From CAZHWT01 sp964536215 (lineage in GTDB: Bacteria > Patescibacteriota > CAZHWT01), in the NCBI GenBank assembly GCA_964536215.1, contig CAZHWT010000007.1, positions 1 to 40,555 on the forward strand: a stretch of 40,555 bases of DNA, read 5' to 3'. Numbering within the stretch: the first letter of the stretch is position 1; the number at the start of each line of letters is the position of its first letter. Made by a program: the position numbers and the translations under genes. The notes beneath the pieces were generated by a model, which saw only the letters and a list, made by a program, of their open reading frames with translations, did not search any database and was not told the DNA's origin. Of the stretch, positions 23,476-30,358 are shown piece by piece.

Positions 23476-23619
23476 AACCCGCTTGCCACGACACAAAGGA
23501 GGTTTCTGCTTCGGCCCTATATTCCGAAAAAGAAACTGTGTAGTGAGAAGCGGGTTATTAAGAAGAAAGGAGGGGTTGATTGTTGTGTTTACATTGCGTG
23601 TAAAACCCCCTCCTTTCTT
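23476..23619 (+). other. Folded intergenic element with two competing AAAGGAGG sites
   Basis: Helix AACCCGCTT (23476-23484) with AAGCGGGTT (23548-23556) encloses ACACA/TGTGT; next comes a 13-bp hairpin (23563-23575 with 23607-23619). One arm, CCTCCTTT (23609-23616), can pair with either AAAGGAGG at 23566-23573 (in the hairpin) or AAAGGAGG at 23495-23502 (inside the first helix). That is a switch-like design. A short reading frame from a GTG near 23586 follows the second site, but I cannot support it as a gene. The rest of 23066-23903 holds repeat fragments and no gene. Confidence 0.45.
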
Positions 23620-23802
23620 AAGCGACTATTTATACTCAGGCCCGATCGCTCACCGGGCTTTGCGCTTCGTCATAGACTCTCCTTGAATACAGAACGAAGA
23701 TCAAATGACTAAGATTTTTTTGACTCGCATAAGCTAGACACACATTAGGGTTTATAGTTACTAAGCGCTGGTGCGTATATAGCTTAAGAATTGTAGTAAC
23801 GA

Positions 23803-23825
23803 GGGAGCAGTTTATCACTACTCCC
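23803..23825 (-). terminator. Hairpin downstream of paralogue A
   Basis: GGGAGCAGT (23803-23811) and ACTACTCCC (23817-23825) pair on the minus strand with one U-G pair, about 80 bases after the stop of the 23904-24809 gene. No long T-run. Confidence 0.4.
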
Positions 23826-23903
23826 CCGCCCAAGCTCAACTATAGTTCAACTTGGGATTGTGCCTCAACACACTTATTTAGAGCGTGGTGCGGCGAGGAT
23901 CAA

Positions 23904-24809
23904 TTAATAATAGCTGGCGTCTTCTGGCTCTTCGGCCAGTTCAGGCCAGTCCTCCTCTTCCTCCCCGTTCTCGCGGGCGGCTTCGAGGAGCCTCCTGTTA
24001 TACTCCGCGTGGCGCTGTTCCCACAGCACCCGGTTCTCCTCCATCCGCGCCGGATATTCGTCCAGCGCGGCCAGGAGGGCGGCCGCATTGGCGTCGTCCG
24101 GCTGGCTGCGCAAGCTGCGCACCAGCTCTCCGTCCCCCTTGTACTCTTCAACGTCGTCACCCCACTTACGGGTAACATGACCTCCGAGAATGTTGTTGAG
24201 ATCGACCAAGTGGCCGATCCTGTCGAATCGCGGGTCTCCGGCTTCGCGGCCGGGCGCGAACCGGCCCCGGGTCGGCCTCTGCTGGAACAACAACTCGGGC
24301 CGGAATTCCTCGACCCGAAATGACCACTCGTGGCTATACCTTGGCCGATTCCCGTGAGGGTTCGGGATATATGACACCGTGCCGACAATGTCGGCAACTA
24401 CGTGACTACCGTCGCCGGCTGTTTCGGCCGTAGTGAGGATTATACGCAACGTCGACGCTGCACCTTCTCCGGCAATCGATGCATCGGATGCTTCGATCAG
24501 CATCCGATGCCCGCCCGTTTGATGGCGCATAACGCCATCATCTCCCAGTTCCCATCCGAGAATACCCCCCGGCGAATCGGGGGATGGGTGCATCCCCTCG
24601 TAGATTGCACCCATCCGGGCGTCAAACGCCCAAACGTCTCGCAGCGTCGCGAGATTGTCGAGTGAATCATAGTACCCTACCCTGCCACACAGGTGGCCGA
24701 GGTGGCGCGCGATACCGAGTACCGCTTGCGGGAGGTTAACCTCCCAAAAATAGGTGGTGGTTAACCTGCCGAACTCGCTTTCCCTCTCTGAGACAAACTT
24801 TGTACTCAT
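23904..24809 (-). CDS. Accessory-island paralogue A, unknown function
   Basis: A 301-residue protein; the ATG at 24809 has AGGAGG seven bases upstream, unlike the longer start at 24893. It shares several blocks with the 25241-26095 protein: DSL(D/E)(N/T)L..(L/V)WAFDARM, WSFRVE(E/A)FRPELL(F/L)QQ, PGREAGD.RFDR, NNILGG and GELVRSLRSQP.D.NAAALLAALD.YPAR. The C-terminal 30 residues are very acidic (ENGEEEEDWPELAEEPEDASYY). No signal, membrane segment or catalytic motif is seen. Codons are clearly more GC-rich than in the core genes, suggesting transfer. The leader carries a hairpin similar to those of the other two paralogues. Function unknown. Confidence 0.7.
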   Translation of the reverse strand: MSTKFVSERESEFGRLTTTYFWEVNLPQAVLGIARHLGHLCGRVGYYDSLDNLATLRDVWAFDARMGAIYEGMHPSPDSPGGILGWELGDDGVMRHQTGGHRMLIEASDASIAGEGAASTLRIILTTAETAGDGSHVVADIVGTVSYIPNPHGNRPRYSHEWSFRVEEFRPELLFQQRPTRGRFAPGREAGDPRFDRIGHLVDLNNILGGHVTRKWGDDVEEYKGDGELVRSLRSQPDDANAAALLAALDEYPARMEENRVLWEQRHAEYNRRLLEAARENGEEEEDWPELAEEPEDASYY

Positions 24810-24873
24810 GGCGATTCCTCCTGGGGCGCGATAGGATTGTGGATACATTTCCACACAGATCCACTCACTCTTT

Positions 24874-24918
24874 CTCCCCGACTTAATAGTCAATAAAGCT
24901 AACTACTAAGTCGGAGAG
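24874..24918 (-). promoter_or_regulatory. Leader hairpin of paralogue A
   Basis: CTCCCCGACTTAATAGT (24874-24890) faces ACTACTAAGTCGGAGAG (24902-24918). On the minus strand the two imperfect positions become G-U pairs, so the mRNA forms a 17-bp hairpin about 65 bases before the ATG. The same ctccccgactta arm opens the leaders at 26163 and 27692. Confidence 0.6.
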
Positions 24919-25136
24919 CAATCCCAGAAACGGGCGTCGTCGGTCAGTTTTTATACCTTCGGTTATCCGCCACAGGTAGACGAGAATTCTCCGCTGATCA
25001 CTCGTGGCTCTCTTCCTTTTTGGGCGAGAAGTTATGCGGAACTGTTTCCGAGCTTACTTCCTGTACCCGCCTCAACTGTAAAAGCTGGGGTAGGGATAGG
25101 AAAATAACCTGGAGTAAGACAGGTTGCATTAATTTT

Positions 25137-25187
25137 CTGCTTTCGCTCTTTTGAGCTCGTCAGTACGGATACGCATCCGCAGAGCAG
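25137..25187 (+). ncRNA. Small three-way-junction element, copy 1
   Basis: CTGCT (25137-25141) closes with AGCAG (25183-25187) around two hairpins, gctcttttgagc and CGGAT/ATCCG. The second copy is at 27916-27965. Differences between copies mostly keep pairing. The strand is not certain; one U-G pair in copy 2 favours +. The surrounding 24810-25240 interval otherwise holds the leader of paralogue A. Confidence 0.45.
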
Positions 25188-25240
25188 TGGGAGATTTTGA
25201 CGAAAACCTCCCCGAAGCGCCGCCAAGATTGGCAGAAGAG

Positions 25241-26095
25241 TCAGTACCAATAGTGACCAAAGGAGTCCATGTGGCGCTCGCACTCCTCTGGATCATAGAA
25301 TGTCTCCCCGCAGTATTTGCACCAATATGCGGGTTGCGCGGCTATCAACCGCTGCTTTGACACCTCCATAGCCTCTTTTATCCGCGCCGGATATTGATCC
25401 AGCGCGGCCAGGAGGGCTGCCGCGTTCTCATCCCCCGGCTGGCTGCGCAAGCTGCGCACCAGCTCACCTTCTGAGCGGAATTCTTCTTGGAACCCGTCGG
25501 GGCAGCTTATAAAAACCTGCCCTCCGAGAATGTTGTTGATTTTCACAATATTCTCGAGCCGGTCGAACCGACCGTCTCCCGCCTCGCGGCCGGGCTCCCC
25601 TTCCATTGCTTGCTGCTGGAGCAGCAGCTCTGGCCGAAACGCCTCTACCCGGAATGACCATTTGGGTAATTCGGCCTCATACCCAACAAGGCCTTTAATG
25701 GAAATAATGTTATTGCTACCATCACTTGCAGCCTCATCGGCTGCTACCCGAATTGTCACCTCGGGCTCCGCGGTGCCTCCAATGGAGGCATCCGATACGG
25801 ACACCTCCATTCCATCGAGGCGCCGGCCCATTCGTCCCTGCATCAGTGGCCAGCGCACAATTGGTGACTCTTCAGTCACGCCACTCTTTTTCTTCATGCG
25901 GGCGTCAAACGCCCACACCTCGAGTAGCGTTTCTAAGGAGTCTAACCCCCCGTAATAGGGAGTCTGGATTCCTTCTTCCAACGAGGCTACCAACTGGGGC
26001 AGAGTCGTACTACTCCGAATACGAGCACCGTACTCGTACTTGTGTGCACGCATCGGCTGGACATACGGTACATGAATTTCTGCTTCAATGCTCAT
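25241..26095 (-). CDS. Accessory-island paralogue B with C-terminal C2H2 zinc finger
   Basis: A 284-residue protein homologous to the 23904-24809 product over most of its length (GLDSLETLLEVWAFDARM, PKWSFRVEAFRPELLLQQ, GELVRSLRSQPGDENAAALL). Unlike A, it ends in a classical C2H2 finger: C259-x2-C262-x12-H275-x5-H281 (CKYCGETFYDPEECERHMDSFGH). Such fingers are rare in bacteria (Ros/MucR types have a different spacing) and suggest nucleic-acid or protein binding. ATG with AAGGAG upstream. GC-rich codon use. Function unknown. Confidence 0.7.
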   Translation of the reverse strand: MSIEAEIHVPYVQPMRAHKYEYGARIRSSTTLPQLVASLEEGIQTPYYGGLDSLETLLEVWAFDARMKKKSGVTEESPIVRWPLMQGRMGRRLDGMEVSVSDASIGGTAEPEVTIRVAADEAASDGSNNIISIKGLVGYEAELPKWSFRVEAFRPELLLQQQAMEGEPGREAGDGRFDRLENIVKINNILGGQVFISCPDGFQEEFRSEGELVRSLRSQPGDENAAALLAALDQYPARIKEAMEVSKQRLIAAQPAYWCKYCGETFYDPEECERHMDSFGHYWY

Positions 26096-26162
26096 TTTAT
26101 TTCTCCTTGGGCATAAGAGGTTTACGGAAAGAATATCCGTAATTTAGTGACCTCTCATGTTT

Positions 26163-26243
26163 CTCCCCGACTTAGAGGTTAGATTGCCGCGATTTGCCCG
26201 CAATGACGAGTAAAACATGGTAGATAACCGCTAGGTTGGAGAG
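26163..26243 (-). promoter_or_regulatory. Leader hairpin of paralogue B, with hairpin-repeat insert
   Basis: CTCCCCGACTTAGAGGTTA (26163-26181) faces TAACCGCTAGGTTGGAGAG (26225-26243), pairing at all but a few positions. The apex contains the right half of the gattgcc...gcaatgacg dispersed repeat, absent from the leader of paralogue A, so the repeat seems to have inserted into the hairpin. Confidence 0.6.
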
Positions 26244-26410
26244 AAAGCCCTATTGAAGCAATTGAGGTATTTTATACATTTAGTTATCCACTAAGCTTAG
26301 TGAAATATCCAGCTGCGCCAGCGTGGAGGCATGTATGTGCAGCCGCAAATAGTGGAAAGAGCGGGCTCATTGTTGAGCTCACCCTCCCACCGTCGTGTGT
26401 CAGAAGAAGC

Positions 26411-26451
26411 GGTTACAGGTTGTAACCGTCAGCAGCCTGACACGGCTGCTG
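26411..26451 (-). terminator. Double hairpin after paralogue C
   Basis: CAGCAGCC/GGCTGCTG (26430-26451) and GGTTAC/GTAACC (26411-26427) start five bases after the stop at 26456. No T-run. The rest of 26096-26455 contains the leader of paralogue B and small palindromes (for example CACTAAGCTTAGTG near 26290). Confidence 0.55.
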
Positions 26452-26455
26452 AAAT

Positions 26456-27628
26456 TTACTGGTACTGCTCGCTCCATGCGGCCGCCGCAGCGGCGGCAGC
26501 AGTGAGAGCAAGCGGATCTTGGTGATTGTGGGTGACCGCCAGCACCCACCCGGACTGGTCGAAGCCCCAGGAGGGCTCGACTTCGCCGAGTGCGACCAAT
26601 TGGCGCACGTTGCACCAGACCTTCCGTGCTGGTTCATCCAATTCCTCTGGCATTTCTGCCGAGAGGTCCGTGTCCGCTTCAAACTCACCCTCCGATGCGC
26701 GATGGGCGAATTCGATTGACATCGCTTTTACTTGCTCAATTTGTTGCTGCTCTGCAGCAGCAGCGTCGAACGCTGCAATGGCAAGCTTACAGCTGCGGAC
26801 GAACTGTTTTTGCTCCTCCTTATACCACGACCATTCGGTCGTGTTCTCGCGGAGGTAAGCGTGAACGGCGCCTCCGAAGAACTTATCAATTTCAATCAAC
26901 ATCGAGAGGCGATCTTGCCGCCCCTCAATAAGATCGGCGTGAATCTCTCCGATCTCAATACGCCAGTCAGAGTCGTATGGACTCCGACTGAGGTTGACGC
27001 TAATAACCACCCTGCCGGGTTGACCGGCCATTTTTTCATCCAGGTGGTACTTCCTCCGGATACTCCGCATCGTATCCCCATCGGCGACGACCTTTTTATA
27101 GTCATCGCTGAAAAGTGAATCGATTTCTTCGCACCGTCCCCAAGCTGCCGCTTGGTATTGTTGCCAATCTTTTGCCCAATGAAATTCATTGAGCATCGGC
27201 ACGAACGACGCTCCAGTGCGCATCGCTTCATGCGCCTCATCGTAAGCGTCGTTGTACTTACTCATCAGTTCGAGAAGCATATGTGCCGGGTCAGGCCCAG
27301 CCTCAATTGTCAACGTGACACCCGTCAGGGCATCACATTCGATTGACAGGCGACCCGACGGGACCGCGTAACGGATCCCTTCGGAGGTAACTCCCCACCC
27401 ATCGATACCGTAGCCCCCATCGGCGCAGAACGCCTCCGGGTTATATTTTACCTCCTCTGTGGCCATCAGCCACAGAGCCGCCAGTTGGCGGGGGGACCTG
27501 ACCTCGCTCAACTGTGCTTCTGTGACACAGTTGGCGCAGTGATGCCCAAGCCAATGGGCAATCTCCTGCGCCTTCAGCGCATAGTCGCGGGCGTAAATCG
27601 TGTACTCATTGTGCTTTCGAGCGGTCAT
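26456..27628 (-). CDS. Accessory-island paralogue C, unknown function
   Basis: A 390-residue protein, a more distant member of the same family. Matching blocks: AQEIAHWLGHHCANCV...RQLAALWLMATEE against AVLGIARHLGHLCGRVG...LRDVWAFDARM of A, and WRIEIGEIHADLI...DRLSMLIEIDKFFGGAV against WSFRVEEFRPELL...DRIGHLVDLNNILGG. It adds about 100 C-terminal residues with an acidic stretch and a run of eight alanines (ALTAAAAAAAAWSEQYQ) like a charged-tail linker. ATG with AAGGAG upstream. No signal or membrane segment. GC-rich codon use. Function unknown; it may work with A and B since they share order, strand and leader type. Confidence 0.65.
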   Translation of the reverse strand: MTARKHNEYTIYARDYALKAQEIAHWLGHHCANCVTEAQLSEVRSPRQLAALWLMATEEVKYNPEAFCADGGYGIDGWGVTSEGIRYAVPSGRLSIECDALTGVTLTIEAGPDPAHMLLELMSKYNDAYDEAHEAMRTGASFVPMLNEFHWAKDWQQYQAAAWGRCEEIDSLFSDDYKKVVADGDTMRSIRRKYHLDEKMAGQPGRVVISVNLSRSPYDSDWRIEIGEIHADLIEGRQDRLSMLIEIDKFFGGAVHAYLRENTTEWSWYKEEQKQFVRSCKLAIAAFDAAAAEQQQIEQVKAMSIEFAHRASEGEFEADTDLSAEMPEELDEPARKVWCNVRQLVALGEVEPSWGFDQSGWVLAVTHNHQDPLALTAAAAAAAAWSEQYQ

Positions 27629-27691
27629 GACTTAGCTCCTTTTGGGCATAAGTGGACTGTGGATAAGTTCCACACGAATCCTCTCATGTTT

Positions 27692-27778
27692 CTCCCCGAC
27701 TTAGAGGTTAGATTGCCACGTCGTTTTACTCCTCGCAATGACGAGCAAAGGTAGCGCGGATAACCACTAGGTCGGAGA
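27692..27778 (-). promoter_or_regulatory. Leader hairpin of paralogue C, with hairpin-repeat insert
   Basis: CTCCCCGACTTAGAGGTTA (starting at 27692) faces TAACCACTAGGTCGGAGAG (ending about 27778). The apex holds gattgcc...cgcaatgacgag, as in the leader of paralogue B. It lies about 65 bases upstream of the ATG. Confidence 0.6.
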
Positions 27779-27837
27779 GAAAAGTTCTGCCGGTTGGAGG
27801 TTGGTCATTATTGTGATGACCGAAGTTATGCTACTAA

Positions 27838-27903
27838 ATGAAAGAGCATTTTTCCCTCACTCAAATTTCAAAGTGGTTTTGAAGGCTGAGTGAGAAAGAC
27901 GAG
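27838..27903. repeat. Direct repeat with hairpin, copy 1 (left of large RNA)
   Basis: CTCACTCA (27856-27863) pairs with TGAGTGAG (27887-27894) around an inner TTTCAA/TTTTGAA stem. The same 65-base unit is at 29069-29134, so the two copies flank the folded 1-kb region. The loops differ while the stems are identical. Confidence 0.8.
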
Positions 27904-27915
27904 ATTTTAGTTTTT

Positions 27916-27965
27916 CTGTTTTCGCTCTTTTGAGCTCGTCAGTGCGGCTTACATCCGCAGAGCAG
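27916..27965 (+). ncRNA. Small three-way-junction element, copy 2
   Basis: CTGTT (27916-27920) closes with AGCAG (27961-27965), using a U-G pair where copy 1 (25137-25187) has C-G. Inner hairpins gctcttttgagc and GCGG/CCGC. The compensating difference supports a real RNA fold, on the + strand. Confidence 0.45.
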
Positions 27966-29068
27966 ATTTTAGCTGACGATAAGTTTGCTTGAGGTAAGAG
28001 AGGAATGGGAGCATGTGGGGAGTGTGCCGTTAGGCACGCTGTACCCTCCATGCCCCCGAGTGGACTGTGCCCGGATGTTCCCCATTTACTGGAGTCCGGT
28101 GGCTCACAGGCCGATTGAGGGAGCGGAGTCTTCGCAACAGTTAGACCGACCTGCAGGGCAGGGGCACTGCTGTTACCAGTGTCTCATTCATCTCCCTCAT
28201 GCAAGGTTCAAGGATATTCCTTAAATATTGGCTGAGAGAGAGGAAAGTAAGGCACACCAATTGGAGGTGTATGTATGCATCTGTCTCCAATTGGTAGGCA
28301 CTATATGTATATGGGCGTATTGCCTGCCTCACTCAGTTTGCAGGTTTGGTACAAGCTAGGTGAGAAAGATAATTGGATTGAGAGAGGTTGGGGCGGGTGG
28401 CCCCTTCCCCTCTCAGCCAGCCCATGTTCATGGGTGGCACCTCCCTTCTTCTGGGAAGCGTGCGACTTCGGACAGTAGCCATGTTGGCTTGCAGTTGGGA
28501 AAGTCGCTATCCCAACTGCGTGTTGATGTGCTTTACTTCCGTCAACACTCGGAAGTCACTTTATTGGTGGCGGCTAGCGCCGCCAGGGTGGCCAGGTAAG
28601 CACCTTGCCCTCCTTGTGGTAGCCCGATTCAGAATGAACCGGGCAGGCAGTCAGTTTTTTACCAAGGGGCGGTAGCCCGTTGGTCAGGGGCGACTAGCTC
28701 CTGTTGTCTACATTTCCCCGGTAGACTCGGTTTTGGTAGTTTTTTCCTGGGATCTACCAACCCTGAAGTGCCCAATGGACACCTCCTGTTCTTGCTTCGG
28801 GCTGGCCTTAGTGCGGCCACCTCCCTGCGACGACTCAGTTTGCCTCAATGGGCCAGGATGGTCGCCATCCTGTTTTGCGTTGAAACTACTTGCCCGTCAA
28901 CGCTCGGGCTTTTACTTGACGTCCGGTATTACTTACTCATACCGGCACCTCACTTTCGTTTGTCGGGGCACGCTTTAAAGTGCGCGTGCGCCCTGGGCGG
29001 CGAGGTGCATGCGACGGCGCATCTTCGGCACTCGTCCGAAGGTCCAATCGTATGGCTTACCCTCTTTA

Positions 29069-29134
29069 ATGAAGGAGTACTTCTCCCTCACTCAAATTTC
29101 AACATAGTTTTGAAGGCTGAGTGAGAAAGACGAG
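29069..29134. repeat. Direct repeat with hairpin, copy 2 (right of large RNA)
   Basis: CTCACTCA (29087-29094) pairs with TGAGTGAG (29118-29125). Nearly identical to 27838-27903 except in the loop and first bases. Confidence 0.8.
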
Positions 29135-29136
29135 TT

Positions 29137-29178
29137 GAGGAGAACTCGGACGGAAAATCCGTCGAGCTCTCCTCTTTT
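29137..29178 (+). terminator. Terminator at the 3' end of the large RNA
   Basis: GAGGAGA (29137-29143) pairs with TCTCCTC (29168-29174) and an inner CTCGgACGG/CCGTCGAG stem extends it, followed by TTTT (29175-29178). The T-run is on the + strand only. Confidence 0.65.
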
Positions 29179-29192
29179 GGGGCAAGAAAGCG

Positions 29193-29552
29193 CTACTTGC
29201 GCTTCTTGCCCCCCTTGGCCGCAGGTGCGGATTCGATCCGCCCCTTTGGCTGTGTAGCGACGCGTTCGAGCTGCCGCCCACGGCGGGCAGCGTCGTCCGC
29301 CTGCCGGGTGGCACGCTTGGCCGCTCGCCGGACGCCCGGCAACGCGGCCAAGATGATAAACCACTGGCGGTCGCCGGCCGCCGGGGTAAAAATAGGGTAG
29401 TTTTTTGCGGCCTGTTCGGCCGCCACCTGGGGGTGGTGAGCCCCCAGTGCAAATTCAGCCTCGACCGGAGTCACGCCGGCGAAGCCAAACTTTTTACAAT
29501 CGCGCACCAGTTGGTGCGCGGAAGAAGAGACTTTGATATTTTTGGTGTTCAT
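29193..29552 (-). CDS. Small basic protein, unknown
   Basis: A 119-residue protein with a strong AGGAGGGCGAC ribosome site before the ATG. The first half (SSAHQLVRDCKKFGFAGVTPVEAEFALGAHHPQVAAEQAAKNYPIF) is mixed; residues about 75-119 are extremely basic (RRAAKRATRQADDAARRGRQLERV...AKGGKKRK). The basic tail suggests nucleic-acid binding, and it is encoded between two strongly folded regions, so an RNA-binding role is a testable idea. GC-rich codon use like the paralogues. Family not recognised. Confidence 0.6.
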   Translation of the reverse strand: MNTKNIKVSSSAHQLVRDCKKFGFAGVTPVEAEFALGAHHPQVAAEQAAKNYPIFTPAAGDRQWFIILAALPGVRRAAKRATRQADDAARRGRQLERVATQPKGRIESAPAAKGGKKRK

Positions 29553-30188
29553 GTCGCCCTCCTAGGGGACATGTGGTGGATGCGAGATTGCAGGACATCT
29601 GTAATCTTGAGTCGATCCACCGCCCGCGTTGACTGCGCGGGGTTGATTTCTTGTTTTGATCATCAATTGTGATGACCCAGACGATAATTATGAGTTACGA
29701 GTTTGGAGTTTGGAGTTATGACCCCGATTAAATCGGGGTTGAGTTATGTGAATTACTATTCTTAACTCGTTATTCTTTACTCGACTCTCATACTTGCCGT
29801 GTGGGTCATCAGAATATATCTGATGACACCAAAACCTGCGGGCTTAGCTAGGTGCTGCTAGGCAGAGCTGGCTGTTTCTGGTCCCGATTGGATCGGGATT
29901 TTTACCCTTTAAAGGATAAAACGCAGGCGTATGGTGATTGTTCCCGGATTTTGGTCTACCGGTTAGTGCGCGTTGCACGGTCTAACCATACTGGTGTTTG
30001 GTATTCTCTACTCTGACATATCAGTTAACAGAGTAACGTTGTCAAGGTTCGACAGGCTTTGTGGCTGATTGTAAGCCTGGGTGTCGTAGTCCCGATTGGG
30101 TCGGGGCGTACTGGACACTTGTGAAGGGGCTTATGGCAAGTAAGAGTCTCCCCCTCACAGGTGTGCAATACAACTTCGTAACATCCGA

Positions 30189-30217
30189 ATGGAGCCTGTC
30201 AGCCTATGGCTGAAATG
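30189..30217. repeat. 29-bp repeat with TCAGCC/GGCTGA hairpin
   Basis: Block tggagcctgtcagcctatgg and the next nine bases recur at 30625-30653. Each is followed by cgaatgt-type words. Confidence 0.8.
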
Positions 30218-30224
30218 GCAATGC

Positions 30225-30358
30225 GAATATCCGAATTGGGTAACATCCGAATTACGAATGTATATTCGAATCTACGAAAAACGAATGTACGAATGTCGAA
30301 TGTTAAAAGTGCTAGTTACTACCCACCACTCACTACTCACTACTCACTACTCACCAAC
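30225..30358. repeat. Mixed short-word arrays (cgaatgt, cactact)
   Basis: Imperfect cgaatgta/cgaattac words followed by tandem cactact words. Further cgaatgt words occur at 30660-30690. Confidence 0.8.

Larger units (their letters stand above)
27993..29178 (+). ncRNA. Large ornate structured RNA candidate (~1.2 kb)
   Basis: No convincing gene on either strand, but the region is dense in strong helices. GGTAAG (27993-27998) can close the whole with CTTACC (29056-29061). Inside, perfect or wobble hairpins include 28022-28039, 28161-28185 (9 bp), 28256-28295 (11 bp), 28390-28404, 28491-28519 (10 bp), 28854-28872 (8 bp), 28923-28945 (7 bp), a 7-bp domain helix 28945-28951/29002-29008, and 29023-29041. 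Two homologous hairpin-plus-pseudoknot modules occur (see findings). About eight wobble pairs fit the + strand against two for the minus strand. A terminator ends it at 29137-29178. Size and complexity recall GOLLD, ROOL and OLE RNAs; I cannot match it to one. Confidence 0.6.

Noticed and set aside
23483..23712. Reading frames of 67 and 84 codons around the switch-like element
   Set aside because: Overlapping frames without supported starts; repeats of the hairpin determine the sequence. Kept only as a possible short frame from about 23586.
28201..28260. gagaggaaagtaaggcac as a possible RNase P RNA P4 strand
   Set aside because: The match stops before the conserved gtccgg part and no partner (acagaaa..ccggctta type) is present downstream.
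28388..28978. Reading frames of 80-118 codons on the + strand in the folded region
   Set aside because: They lack ribosome sites and protein-like composition, and the bases are explained by helices.
27993..29178. Group I or group II intron
   Set aside because: No group II domain V or GUGYG start, no group I P/Q/R/S core words and no intron-encoded protein were found by eye.
30041..30060. ggttcgacagg as a tRNA or tmRNA T-loop
   Set aside because: No acceptor stem, anticodon arm or CCA-type end fits around it on either strand.
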